Shown here: piece after piece, positions 53,421 through 63,058 of the stretch
How positions within the stretch are numbered: the first letter of the stretch is position 1
Layout: each line of letters opens with the position of its first letter
Assembly: GCA_947630475.1 (NCBI GenBank)
Contig: CANRHR010000007.1
Location: forward strand, 1-64,000
Direction of reading: 5' to 3'
DNA: 64,000 nt
DNA from: an uncultured Clostridia bacterium
GTDB taxonomy: Bacteria; Bacillota; Clostridia; Lachnospirales; CAG-274
Notes under the pieces: generated by a model
Told to the model about the DNA's origin: nothing
What the model saw: the letters and a program-made list of their open reading frames with translations, nothing else
Database searches by the model: none
Position numbers and translations under genes: made by a program

Positions 53421-54695
53421 TTAATTATCTTCCAAAACTATGGATTTTCCGCTTTCAAGCTTGGAATCTTTGTAATCTTCAGCTTTGGTACTTCCGAATA
53501 TAACGCAGTTTTTGCCTATAGCTACGTTATCGGGAATAACAGAATCGCTTCCTACCACGGTTATTCCCGTGTTATAAATTTTAGGCTTATCTTCGTTAGG
53601 AATATTTTCTCCTTCGCCCATAATAACGTTATTTCCGATTACTGTGTTGCGGTCTATAATACATCTGTCAATAACTGCATTTTTGCCTATAACACAGTTT
53701 TCCATAATTATTGAATCTTTAACAACGGCGCCCTCTTCAATAACAACGTTTGTGCTTATAACAGATTTTTCAACTGTGCCGTAAACTTCACAGCCCTCTG
53801 AGATAAGGCTTGTCTTAACAACCGCATTTTCTCCTGTATACTGCGGCGGCTGATGATATGAATTTGTATAGATTTTCCAGAAATCTTCATACAAATTAAA
53901 TTTAGGAACAGTTTCTATAAGCTCCATGTTGGCTGCCCAGTAGGATTCGATTGTTCCTACATCTTTCCAATAGTCTTTAAATCTGTATGCGTAAAGAGTC
54001 ATACCTTTTTCAAGCATACTCGGAATAATGTGTTTTCCAAAATCGCTGTCGGGATGTATTTTTTCATCGTTGATGAGAGCTTCTCTAAGCTTGCTCCATG
54101 TGAATATGTATATTCCCATAGAGGCAAGGTTGCTTTTTGGATTTTCAGGTTTTTCTTCAAACTCGTAAATTTTGTCGTTTTCGTCGGCATTCATAATACC
54201 GAAACGGCTTGCTTCTTCCATAGTAACCTCTAAAACGGCTATTGTAACGTCACAGTTGTTAGCCTTATGGAAGTCGAGCATTTTTGAATAATCCATCTTG
54301 TAGATATGATCTCCTGACAAAATAAGGACATATTCGGGATTATTGTCATCTATATAGCTGATGTTTTGAAAAATAGCGTTTGCCGTTCCTGAGTACCATT
54401 CACCCTGCTCGCCGCCTTTAACATGAGGGGCAAGGATTGTAACGCCGCCATCATTTTTATCAAGATCCCAAGGGATACCTATTCCGATATGCTGATTAAG
54501 TGATAAAGGCTGATATTGTGTTAAAACACCGACTGTATCAACACCGGAATTAATGCAGTTGCTCATCGGGAAGTCGATAATTTTGTATTTACCGCCGAAA
54601 GCAACGGCAGGTTTAGCTTTTTTGCTGGTTAAGACGCCAAGTCTGCTGCCTTGTCCTCCTGCAAGAAGCATCGCCAACATTTCTTTTCTACGCAT
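53421..54695 (-). CDS. glgC: Glucose-1-phosphate adenylyltransferase GlgC
   Basis: Catalytic subunit that makes ADP-glucose for glycogen. Catalytic loop [22 protein letters not shown] near residue 9, [12 protein letters not shown] near 107 and [13 protein letters not shown] near 133. C-terminal hexapeptide beta-helix (about 290-420). The frame continues to a TTG at 54713 which is part of the TAGGAGG ribosome site region; the ATG at 54695 has 7 nt spacing. No glgA or glgB adjoins. Confidence 0.95.
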   Translation of the reverse strand: MRRKEMLAMLLAGGQGSRLGVLTSKKAKPAVAFGGKYKIIDFPMSNCINSGVDTVGVLTQYQPLSLNQHIGIGIPWDLDKNDGGVTILAPHVKGGEQGEWYSGTANAIFQNISYIDDNNPEYVLILSGDHIYKMDYSKMLDFHKANNCDVTIAVLEVTMEEASRFGIMNADENDKIYEFEEKPENPKSNLASMGIYIFTWSKLREALINDEKIHPDSDFGKHIIPSMLEKGMTLYAYRFKDYWKDVGTIESYWAANMELIETVPKFNLYEDFWKIYTNSYHQPPQYTGENAVVKTSLISEGCEVYGTVEKSVISTNVVIEEGAVVKDSIIMENCVIGKNAVIDRCIIDRNTVIGNNVIMGEGENIPNEDKPKIYNTGITVVGSDSVIPDNVAIGKNCVIFGSTKAEDYKDSKLESGKSIVLEDN

Positions 54696-54713
54696 AATAT
54701 TACCTCCTAACAA

Positions 54714-55136
54714 AATAATTTATATAATTAAGCATAGTCAACATAAAAAACTGCGAAATTATGATGAAAAAGCTTAACAATAATATTATATTTTATGAAT
54801 ATGCTTAAGTTTTAAAATAAAATTAAGATAAACATAAACAATAATATTTCCTTAGTATAATAATACCATATTTTATTGTACAATTACAATAAAATTTAAC
54901 ATTAAAATAAATTTTTTTTATAAAACCTATATACAAAAATTAAATATATGAGGGTTTAATTTTATCTAAAATGTAGTATACTTATATAAAGGCTTTTTTA
55001 TTATATAAAATTAAAGGAAATTAAATAACAAGTAAGTTCCGGTATGGTATTTGGCGGATACTTACCGTTAATTTTATTTTTTTGATGGCAAACTTAGCAA
55101 TAAACAAAATTATAATATGATAAGGGGTAGATAATT
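54714..55136 (+). promoter_or_regulatory. 423-bp intergenic region with a possible attenuator upstream of murC
   Basis: AT-rich. A weak promoter (TTTAAT, 16 bp, TATACT at about 54956-54983) faces murC. About 50 bp downstream, GTAAGT...ACTTAC with inner CCG/CGG (55032-55065) is followed by TTAATTTTATTTTTTT, a terminator-like structure with no plus-strand gene before it. That arrangement suggests an attenuated leader, but the promoter and stem are both modest. Confidence 0.35.
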
Positions 55137-56501
55137 ATGACATTAAAAGAGCATAAAAATATTCATTTTATAGGCATAGGAGGAATAAGCATGTCCTCTC
55201 TTGCAGAGATACTTTTAAACGAAGGCTATAAAATAACAGGCTCTGATAGGGTAAGCTCGGATTTGACAGAATATCTTGAAAATAATGGAATAAAAGTTTA
55301 CATAGGACACAGCCCCAAAAATATTTCGTCCGATACGGATTTGGTTGTATACACGGCTGCTATAGCAGAGGATAACCCTGAGCTTTTGGCGGCGGAAAAA
55401 AACAATATTACTTCAATAGAAAGATCTGTTCTTTTGGGGCTTATGATGAAAGATTATAAAAATCCTATATGTATTGCCGGAACACATGGCAAAACAACAG
55501 TTTCATCTATGGCATCTGAAATTTATATGGCGGCGGGAAAGAATCCTACAATAACGATAGGAGGGATTCTTCCGTCCATAGGCGGAAATTTTAAGATAGG
55601 CTCAAAAGATTATTTTATAGCTGAAAGCTGTGAATATCACGACAGCTTTTTAAAATTTTTTCCTAAAACGGGAATTATACTTAACATTGAAAAGGATCAT
55701 ACAGATTATTTTAAAAATATGGATCAAATGTACGATTCTTTTAAAACATTTGCTCAGCTTATACCAAGTGACGGCACATTAATAATATCAGGCTCTATAC
55801 CTAAAATTGAGAAAATAACAAATTCTTTAAGCTGTAAAATAATTACCTTTGGTGATGAAAGCTGTGATTATTATCCCAAAAATATAAGTTTTGATAAAAA
55901 TATTGGAGAATATGATATTTATTATAAGGGTGAATTTAAGGGACATATAAAATTGAGCGTTCCGGGTATCCATAATGTATATAACTCTCTTTCTGCGGCA
56001 GCGGCGGCAATTAATGACAATATTGATTTTGAGTCAATAAAAACCGCTCTTGAAAATTTTAAAGGGGTACACAGAAGATTTGAATTTAAGGGAAAGTTAA
56101 ACGGCGCCGATATAATAGACGATTATGCTCATCATCCAACGGAAATAAAAGCTACTCTTTCTGCCGCAAAAAATATGGGAAGAAGCAAAATAACAGCTGT
56201 TTTTCAGCCTCACACCTATACAAGAACAAAAGCTCTTTTGGATGAATTTTCTATGGCTTTTGATGATGCCGATGAAATAATTGTTTTGGATATTTATGCC
56301 GCAAGGGAAAAGGATAACGGCGAAATACATTCCAAGGATCTTGTAAAAAAATTAGAGCAGAGAGGAAAAAAGGCATTATATTTTAAGAGTTTTGATGAAG
56401 CGGAGGAATATATTTTATCAACAATAAAAAACAATGAAATGTTGATAACTATAGGGGCAGGAGATGTTTATTTAGTAGGTGAAAAGCTTATAGAGAGATA
56501 G
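55137..56501 (+). CDS. murC: UDP-N-acetylmuramate--L-alanine ligase
   Basis: Adds the first amino acid of the peptidoglycan stem. N-terminal nucleotide-binding motif GIGGISMSSLAE near 13, ATP loop AGTHGKTTVSS near 117 and the EKDHTDYF segment near 185. DDYAHHPTEIKATL near 324 is the conserved Mur-ligase signature. Length 454 is normal. It stands alone, with a terminator 90 bp after the stop. RBS AAGGGG. Confidence 0.97.
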   Translation: MTLKEHKNIHFIGIGGISMSSLAEILLNEGYKITGSDRVSSDLTEYLENNGIKVYIGHSPKNISSDTDLVVYTAAIAEDNPELLAAEKNNITSIERSVLLGLMMKDYKNPICIAGTHGKTTVSSMASEIYMAAGKNPTITIGGILPSIGGNFKIGSKDYFIAESCEYHDSFLKFFPKTGIILNIEKDHTDYFKNMDQMYDSFKTFAQLIPSDGTLIISGSIPKIEKITNSLSCKIITFGDESCDYYPKNISFDKNIGEYDIYYKGEFKGHIKLSVPGIHNVYNSLSAAAAAINDNIDFESIKTALENFKGVHRRFEFKGKLNGADIIDDYAHHPTEIKATLSAAKNMGRSKITAVFQPHTYTRTKALLDEFSMAFDDADEIIVLDIYAAREKDNGEIHSKDLVKKLEQRGKKALYFKSFDEAEEYILSTIKNNEMLITIGAGDVYLVGEKLIER

Positions 56502-56531
56502 TTATCCATATTATCCACAATTTTATCCATA
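56502..56531 (+). promoter_or_regulatory. Cluster of three DnaA boxes after murC
   Basis: TTATCCATA (56502-56510), perfect TTATCCACA (56511-56519) and TTATCCATA (56523-56531) lie in tandem starting at the base after the murC stop. A minus-orientation TATGGATAA is at 56689-56697, and looser matches (TTATCAATA-type) are at 56538-56546 and 56664. Confidence 0.75.
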
Positions 56532-56590
56532 TAATATTGATAACTTAATAACAAAAGTATATGGAAATCTATAATTTTACAAAATAATGC

Positions 56591-56626
56591 AAAAGCCCTA
56601 AAAAATCACAGATTTTAGGGCTTTTT
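56591..56626 (+). terminator. Terminator of murC
   Basis: AAAGCCCTAAAA...TTTTAGGGCTTT stem followed by TTGATATT. Confidence 0.85.
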
Positions 56627-56713
56627 GATATTAATTAAAAATATTGAAAAAAGTTATGCTCAAGTTATCAATGTTAATATGAATAATTTATGGATAACTT
56701 TATTAATATATAA

Positions 56714-56740
56714 AAAAGCCACAGGTTTCCCTGTGGCTTA
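56714..56740 (-). terminator. Terminator of the PL9/SLH gene
   Basis: Minus strand: AAGCCACAGG-GAAA-CCTGTGGCTT followed by TTTTATATATTA. Confidence 0.9.
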
Positions 56741-56763
56741 AAAACTGTATGTTTTTATTAAGC

Positions 56764-59700
56764 TTAGTTAGCTTTATCTGCAGTGCTTGAAACCAAGTCA
56801 TAAATGCTTGACATCATAACAGCCATTTGCGCTCTTGTAATGTCAGATGTTGCATCAATATTTGAACCTGTACCGTTTACAATACCTGCATTTACCAAAA
56901 TAGCAACGAATGGTCTTGCATAAGGAGCTATATTAGCGCTGTCTGCAAATTTATCCAATACGCTTTCGTCGTTGTTTGTTTCAACGCCGATTAATTGAAG
57001 AGTCTTTGCAGTAAGAACCATCATATCTTGTCTGGAGATAGTTCCTTCAGGATTGAATGTGTTGTCACCTGAACCTGTAGCAATACCTGCTTCCAGAGCC
57101 AAGCCTACTGCATTAGCATAGTACTTGCTGGAATCAACATCGCTGAAGTTCTTTGAAGGAGTACCTTCAAGGCCTAATGTTCTTACAAGCATAACAACCA
57201 AATCGCCTCTCTTGCTGTTTGCATCGGGAGCAAATTGATTGTTGCCTACGCCGTTGATAATTCCTGCGGCAGCAAGTTTATCGATAGCGTTTGAAGCCCA
57301 AGCTCTTGTATTCTTGTCAGAGAAGTTAGTATTTACATTTGGCTTAACTGACGGAACAGTGATCTTAAGACCTGTGCTTGTAGTAAATGATTTATCGTTG
57401 TTTTCGGCAGTTACTGTTGGTGCATTTGAATCATTATTGTTTTCGGTTTCGTTATTTGCAGTTTCATTATCTGCAGCTTCGTTATTTGCGGTTTCATTCT
57501 TTGAATCTTCTTTGTTTGCGGTTTCATTCTTTGAAGATTCATTATTTGAAGATGAGCTGCTTGAAGAGCTGCCTCCGCTTGCTTTCTTTGAGCTGCTTCC
57601 GCCGCTTGATCCGCTTGAATGAGATCCGCCGGAAGAGCTGTTGTTGTTGTCATTAGTAGTAGATTGAGAAATATCTTCGCTTGTAGACTCAGAAGACTCT
57701 TCTGAAGATGTTTCTATAGTTACTGAATTAGGATCGCCGTATCCGTTAAATGAGATACCGCCAACACCCGGAAGTTTTACTAAATCAGATTCTTCATGGA
57801 TATAAGGCTGTTTTCTCTTTAAGAAATCGCCAACGTTGAATGAACCGTCCGCATTTCTGTCAAATCTTTGATCAGAGCCAAGAACAGCATTTACATCTGT
57901 GCTTACAAAGATGCTTTCGTCAACAGCTTCACCTAAGTTGTTTGTAGAGCCTTTTCCTGCTTCTCTTTCAAGGTAGTTTGAATTTTCCTTAGTAAGATCA
58001 AGCTCACAGTTATTAGGATAATTTGTATCTTTGTTAAGATAGCTTCCGATAATATCTGTGTTGCCGTTCTTAATTGAAACTATACCCTTAAGATCCCAGC
58101 TGTATCTTTCAGGATAAGAGCTGTAAAGGTTGATTCCCTTGAATGTATTGTTCCATGCTATGAGGTTTCTAACCTTCATATTAGGATTAGAGTTACAAGA
58201 AAGACCGCTTCCTGAACCAACATCAGGGTCATTCTGGAATGTTATACAATCCTTGAGGTAGTGCTTAACAGGAATGTTTTCTCCGCCCATCTTATAGCCG
58301 TTGTGACCGCCTTTGCCGTAAGGAGTTTCGCTTCCGTCGTCATTGAGTCTGTAGCCGTTTCTGTATGAAACGCAGTCCTCAAGAACAACCGGACCTATAG
58401 GGCCTGAAGAAAGCTTAGCATAACAGTCCCAGCCATCGTCTGAGTTGTGGTGAGATATACATCCCTTAAATACGTTGCCATATCCAACCGTAAGCTTAGC
58501 AGCAAAGCCGTCTGCGCCGTCTAATGCTCTGTCGGCATTGTTGTATGCTTCACAGTTTAATATGAGGTTGTAGGATGGCCATTCATCTATAGTTTCAGCG
58601 CTGTTTGTACGTGCAATCTGAATACCTGTTCCTAAGTTGTTGAAAGCTACACAATTTTCTATTGTATTGTATTTTCCGCCTATCTGAAGAGCATGATCGG
58701 CCGCTCTTGTAAAGCCTATGCCCTTTATATGCCAGTTGCTTGCGCCTATGTTAGCTCCGGATCCTACGTTTTCAAAATCGATAACAGGGAAAGCTCCATC
58801 ATCAGCCCAAAGATAGCGAGGATTACTTTTAATACCTGAACGATCTTCACTAATAGTAAATTCTTTAGGATATGAATAAATACCATCCATCATTACGATT
58901 TTTTCACCATTTACAGCAAAACCAACAGCGGAATCGATATCGAGAGGATTATCTCTTGAGCCCGTACCTGAGCCTGAGCCTGTAGGTGATACATAGAGAA
59001 TTCCCGTATCTTCTCTGATATTGTTGTGAACAATATTTACTGTTCTTACAATCGGAGCATAGCTTGTTAATTTATCGGCTGTGCTTGGAGTGTAGATAAG
59101 CTTAAATACGTTTGTTGAATTTTCAACCAATTTAGTTGGGAATGACGTTGTTTTAGAAGTTATTCTTATATCTTTAATTATAATATTTCCATTTTGACTG
59201 ATAGTAATGTATCCGCCATTATCATTGTTTGTTTTAACAACAAGATTATAATCTGAAGTTGATGAATAAAGTCTTGAAGATACTGACATTGATGGAGTAA
59301 TCTCTTCTGTTCTTACAGTGTTTATAATCTCATCAGTTTCCGGATTTGAGGTATAAAGCTCTACATTTGAAAACTCTGCTACAGCCCAGCGAGCTGCGAA
59401 GAAGCCTACATAAACTTCATCATTTTGAACCTCAAATATATTATTCATTGCTACATCATCCATAAAGTCAGTCATTGTTTCGCCTGTCTTAAGGTTTGTA
59501 CAAGTAGCCTGAATACCTCTTCTTAATGTACCGTCTGCTTTTCTTTCAACATTTACTCTCTTAAGAGTGATTCTGTAATTATCGCCATCGCCCGCAAGAG
59601 GCCCTGCGTCTGCAACTTCGCTTTCCCAGCTGTCTTTTGTAAGCTGATAATTGTTGTGTGTAGTATCGTCAACAGCTGTGCAAAGTTCTGCTTTAGGGAA

Positions 59701-62535
59701 TGTTGATGAAATAGGATAAAGCTCACTGTTTGTGATTGTGCCGCCGCCGTCTGAATCGATAAGACCTGTTCTTGCAAAGATATTTATTCTGTCACGGTTC
59801 TTATTTCTTTCATAGCTTGCAGCTGTTGGATCTTCGGGCCATTTTGAATAAGAATAAGCGCCTGCAAGAACCATATTTGAAGTCCAAGTAGTACCTCTCA
59901 TCATAGGTACAGGACCATATTCATCTGTTACGGCTTTTGTTGTGTCAGTAGTCATGCTTCCATCTAAGCCTTTAAGAGGAACAACGTCACGAGCCATAAG
60001 ACCGAAGCCTTCCTGACCGTTACGAGCCTGGCTTTGGCTGAAAGGACCTTGTTTTGAACCGATATAGCCGATTACATGAACGTCTGCAGATAAAGTGAAG
60101 TTGTCTTCACTTGGAACTGTTGTATAGTAGTAACCGATTCCGTCATGACCGGCATTTGTTATTTTACCTGCGCCGTTCCAGCTTCTTACAAAGATTTTTC
60201 CTTCGGCTGTACCCATGTTATCAGGTATAACTTCGGTATTTCCGCCTTTGATTTCGGAATCAGCCTCATCATTTCCTACAGAGCCTGAAGACTGACCGAA
60301 TACAGAGCCTCTCCATTTAAAATCAGATTGTTTTTCTCTGATTGTTACAGGAATTTCTATAGACTCGAAGTTTGTATTTGTTGGAACGATTGTTACCTTT
60401 GTTTCACCGATAATATTTTTGTTAATATCATATTCTGCTGTATCTATGGTGTAGTCTGTTCCGAGAACAGCATCAGTTTTTAAACCGCTCCTATAGAATG
60501 TAACAACCTTAATACCTTCGGGATCGAATGAATCACCTACGTTATATGTTGTTTTTGGATAATTTTCAACAACAAGACGTAATGGTGAATCATTTATAAC
60601 TTTTACATTAAATTGAGTGGTAAAAGAAGGATTAAGATTATAAACAACTGTTAAAGTTAATTCTCCATCTGATACTTTTGTACTGTCAAAGCCTTGAATA
60701 GTATAGTCATTTTCATTAATGTTTGCAAAAGAATTGTTAGAATAAGCACCTCTTATAACCAATCCATCGGGTTCAAATTCATCGCCAACATAATAAGTTT
60801 TTTTTGCAGGCTCTACAGCAACATATATTCTTTCAAGCTCTACATCATTGATAGTAATATCATATGTTGCAGATACATCGTTTGGATCGATTGTTTCTTC
60901 CGCTACTCTTGAAACATAAACTGTTTTAGCTCCTACCAAGCTTGAGTTAAGAACAGCAGAATCAATATATTCCTGACCGTCGATAGTGAAAATCAATTCG
61001 TTTGATTGAAGATTGGCAGTAGTTCCGTCCTCATATGTAGCTGAAGCTGATATACCTGCTGTAGAAAAATATCCGCCCTTGTTGTACTGATTGATAACAG
61101 GGGTTGATTTAAGTGTGATTTCTGTAACCTTCATAGGACGTACGTTAACTGTAAATGTATCGGAAAAATCGCCGCTTGCAACGCTTACGGGCTGTTCTCC
61201 GAGCATTTTTGAATCATAGCCTGTTATAGACAATGAATCAAGAGGTGCAGTTTCAGTTGTATCTGCGCCGGTTTCCAAATCATGGTAGCCTACCTCAACC
61301 TCTAAGCCGGTAGTATCTAAATCTTCGCCATAATAATACTCGGTTTTGGTTGGTGGAGTTTTGATTGTAAGACTTGTAGCTATTTTTGTTACCTTTTCAT
61401 ACTTAATATCTGAAACGGAAATAGCTGCATTTCTGGCTGCAAAGAAACCAACATAAATAAATCCTTTTTCATCGCCTGTTATTACGCCTTCGCTGTCTGC
61501 AACAGAGAAGCTTTCATCGCCGCAGATAACCTTATAATTTGAGCCTGATTTTGATATTGCCAAATCGAAGGTTCCAAGGTTAGAGCCTGCTGCATTGACA
61601 GTGGCAGAAAATGTTTTTTGTACATTTTTCTTTCCTAATTCTGATGCATTAAGTCTTGTTGTTGCTGCAAAATTTCCTGATGAGGAATTATCACTGCTTA
61701 TAAATAAGTTGTTAAATATTGAATATGTGGTAGCTGTACCTGTGTCATCATCATTAGCATCCTTTTTTGAAAAAAGATTGTTCAATAATACCATACCAAG
61801 AGATGTCTGACCGGGATGGCTTTCATCAAGAGTATTAAGAGCATCAATTGCAACCTTTCCTGACATATTAAAGCTGTCGCTTACAGGAACTGCCATAAGA
61901 TAATAACCAATTGAATCTTCGTTGCTTGAATGTTTTCCTGTACCTCCTTCAGTTAATTTAACTGAAGCTGTACCGGCAGCCTCATCGCCGGTTATTTCGT
62001 ATGGTTTGCTGTGAGTAGGACCGAACGTATTGCCGGTTACCCAATCATAAGCAGCATATTCGCTTGTGCTTGGCACTATGGAAAGAAGATTAACATCATC
62101 AGAGCTTGAAGAGCTGTCTGAAGAACTGTTGTCAGCCTGAGAGTTATCAGCCTGAATTTCGTTGTTCTGAGCATCATCAGCCTGAGTATCGTTATTTTGA
62201 GTTTCGTCAGCCTGAGTTTCATCAACTTGAGCCTCGTCAGCCTGAGCTTCATCAACCTGAGCCTCGTCAACTTGAGTTTCATCAACCTGAGCCTCGTCAA
62301 CTTGAGTTTCATCAACCTGAGCCTCGTCAACTTGAGTTTCATCAACTTGAGCCTCGTCAACTTGAGCATCATCAGCCTGAGCTTCATCAGCTTGAGATAC
62401 TTCGGCAGGAGCATCTTCAACTATAGCTTCTTCAGTCGGAGCATCGGCAACTTCTTCAGCCATAGTGTTGACAGACAAAGATGTAAAAATCATACTGGCT
62501 GCTAAAACAAAGGCAAGAAATCTTTGCTTTTTCAT
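56764..62535 (-). CDS. SLH-anchored PL9 pectate lyase-like surface protein, 1923 residues
   Basis: Exported, cell-wall-bound protein. Signal peptide (about 1-26); acidic XDEAQ/XDETQ pentapeptide repeats (about 47-133); a concanavalin-like module of about 200 residues; three or four bacterial Ig-like (group 3) modules with the KTxYYxGxxF pattern (about 395-760); a second lectin-like module; and a right-handed beta-helix (about 1185-1600). The beta-helix resembles PL9, with the catalytic Lys in DGADGFAAKL near 1347 and NSDDGWDCYAK. A Ser/Asn-rich linker follows, then three C-terminal SLH modules (about 1735-1915). Pectin cleavage is inferred. A GTG at 62547 lies inside the GGAG ribosome site; the ATG at 62535 was preferred. 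Confidence 0.9.
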   Translation of the reverse strand: MKKQRFLAFVLAASMIFTSLSVNTMAEEVADAPTEEAIVEDAPAEVSQADEAQADDAQVDEAQVDETQVDEAQVDETQVDEAQVDETQVDEAQVDEAQADEAQVDETQADETQNNDTQADDAQNNEIQADNSQADNSSSDSSSSSDDVNLLSIVPSTSEYAAYDWVTGNTFGPTHSKPYEITGDEAAGTASVKLTEGGTGKHSSNEDSIGYYLMAVPVSDSFNMSGKVAIDALNTLDESHPGQTSLGMVLLNNLFSKKDANDDDTGTATTYSIFNNLFISSDNSSSGNFAATTRLNASELGKKNVQKTFSATVNAAGSNLGTFDLAISKSGSNYKVICGDESFSVADSEGVITGDEKGFIYVGFFAARNAAISVSDIKYEKVTKIATSLTIKTPPTKTEYYYGEDLDTTGLEVEVGYHDLETGADTTETAPLDSLSITGYDSKMLGEQPVSVASGDFSDTFTVNVRPMKVTEITLKSTPVINQYNKGGYFSTAGISASATYEDGTTANLQSNELIFTIDGQEYIDSAVLNSSLVGAKTVYVSRVAEETIDPNDVSATYDITINDVELERIYVAVEPAKKTYYVGDEFEPDGLVIRGAYSNNSFANINENDYTIQGFDSTKVSDGELTLTVVYNLNPSFTTQFNVKVINDSPLRLVVENYPKTTYNVGDSFDPEGIKVVTFYRSGLKTDAVLGTDYTIDTAEYDINKNIIGETKVTIVPTNTNFESIEIPVTIREKQSDFKWRGSVFGQSSGSVGNDEADSEIKGGNTEVIPDNMGTAEGKIFVRSWNGAGKITNAGHDGIGYYYTTVPSEDNFTLSADVHVIGYIGSKQGPFSQSQARNGQEGFGLMARDVVPLKGLDGSMTTDTTKAVTDEYGPVPMMRGTTWTSNMVLAGAYSYSKWPEDPTAASYERNKNRDRINIFARTGLIDSDGGGTITNSELYPISSTFPKAELCTAVDDTTHNNYQLTKDSWESEVADAGPLAGDGDNYRITLKRVNVERKADGTLRRGIQATCTNLKTGETMTDFMDDVAMNNIFEVQNDEVYVGFFAARWAVAEFSNVELYTSNPETDEIINTVRTEEITPSMSVSSRLYSSTSDYNLVVKTNNDNGGYITISQNGNIIIKDIRITSKTTSFPTKLVENSTNVFKLIYTPSTADKLTSYAPIVRTVNIVHNNIREDTGILYVSPTGSGSGTGSRDNPLDIDSAVGFAVNGEKIVMMDGIYSYPKEFTISEDRSGIKSNPRYLWADDGAFPVIDFENVGSGANIGASNWHIKGIGFTRAADHALQIGGKYNTIENCVAFNNLGTGIQIARTNSAETIDEWPSYNLILNCEAYNNADRALDGADGFAAKLTVGYGNVFKGCISHHNSDDGWDCYAKLSSGPIGPVVLEDCVSYRNGYRLNDDGSETPYGKGGHNGYKMGGENIPVKHYLKDCITFQNDPDVGSGSGLSCNSNPNMKVRNLIAWNNTFKGINLYSSYPERYSWDLKGIVSIKNGNTDIIGSYLNKDTNYPNNCELDLTKENSNYLEREAGKGSTNNLGEAVDESIFVSTDVNAVLGSDQRFDRNADGSFNVGDFLKRKQPYIHEESDLVKLPGVGGISFNGYGDPNSVTIETSSEESSESTSEDISQSTTNDNNNSSSGGSHSSGSSGGSSSKKASGGSSSSSSSSNNESSKNETANKEDSKNETANNEAADNETANNETENNNDSNAPTVTAENNDKSFTTSTGLKITVPSVKPNVNTNFSDKNTRAWASNAIDKLAAAGIINGVGNNQFAPDANSKRGDLVVMLVRTLGLEGTPSKNFSDVDSSKYYANAVGLALEAGIATGSGDNTFNPEGTISRQDMMVLTAKTLQLIGVETNNDESVLDKFADSANIAPYARPFVAILVNAGIVNGTGSNIDATSDITRAQMAVMMSSIYDLVSSTADKAN
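62136..62391 (-). repeat. In-frame 15-bp tandem repeats (30-bp higher order) in the PL9/SLH gene
   Basis: Units encode [VA]-D-E-[AT]-Q. Seven consecutive 15-bp units alternate DEAQ/DETQ and are nearly identical, flanked by diverged units (ADDAQ, NNDTQ, ADNSQ). The number may vary between strains by slippage. Confidence 0.85.
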
Positions 62536-62572
62536 TAACGTTTTCACTCCTTTTCTTAATATTTTAAGATAT

Positions 62573-62587
62573 CAGACAAATTGTCTG
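62573..62587. promoter_or_regulatory. 15-bp operator-like palindrome in the leader of the PL9/SLH gene
   Basis: CAGACAA-A-TTGTCTG, with partly matching GATA/TATC flanks, 38 bp before the ATG. Position inside the leader and near the ribosome site would allow repression. Confidence 0.45.
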
Positions 62588-62710
62588 TATCCGGTTTACC
62601 CATAAACTGTATTGAAAAACGATGGCAGACTAAAAAAATCTTGTGGCGAAATCAAGATAAGTTTAGGCTCTGTGTTCGTTATCCACTATAGCAGTTTATA
62701 GTTTAATTTA

Positions 62711-62738
62711 ATTATATCAAACTTAAAAAGAAAATCAA
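62711..62738 (-). promoter_or_regulatory. Promoter of the PL9/SLH gene
   Basis: Minus strand: TTGATT (62733-62738), 16-bp spacer, TGA-TATAAT (62711-62719). Strong extended -10. It leaves a leader of about 165 nt. Confidence 0.75.
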
Positions 62739-63029
62739 CTAAAATATTTTTTTGTAACATAAATTTAAAGGATACTTTTACATAATATAGATAAGATAGA
62801 AGTTTGAATTTTTATTAAATATTAATATATAAAAATTTTAAATATGAAATGAATTTAGTAAATGATATTCATATCTTGATGATGTGATTTATAAGTTTGT
62901 TAGAAGTGTCGCAGACATCAAATATCGCATTTTCGCCTAGGAAAAAGGCGAGTTTCAAGGCTTTTGAAGCCGCCGGATTTTATTCATCTGTCTAAATTCT
63001 AAAAAATCCGAATGGACTTTTAATAAAAA
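62739..63029. other. Intergenic region between the PL9/SLH and serA genes
   Basis: About 290 bp, AT-rich on the left. The right part (62905-63020) has short GC-rich stems (TCGCCT-AGGAAAA-AGGCGA near 62932-62950 and AAATCCG-AA-TGGACTTT near 63004-63019) reminiscent of the small hairpins near 34080. No gene is seen. Confidence 0.5.
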
Positions 63030-63058
63030 AAACACCGCCTGAAGCGGTGTTTTTTTTA
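63030..63058. terminator. Bidirectional terminator after serA
   Basis: ACACCGC-CTGAA-GCGGTGT with long A and T runs on both sides. On the minus strand it follows the serA stop codon directly. Confidence 0.88.

Noticed and set aside
62136..62391. CRISPR-like look of regular repeats
   Set aside because: Units are 15 bp, in frame, without spacers, and code for a pentapeptide inside a large gene.
62106..62426. Plus-strand open frame of about 106 codons with repeated motifs opposite the pentapeptide repeats
   Set aside because: It is the mirror of the minus-strand XDEAQ repeats; repetitive coding DNA stays open in other frames. It has no ribosome site.
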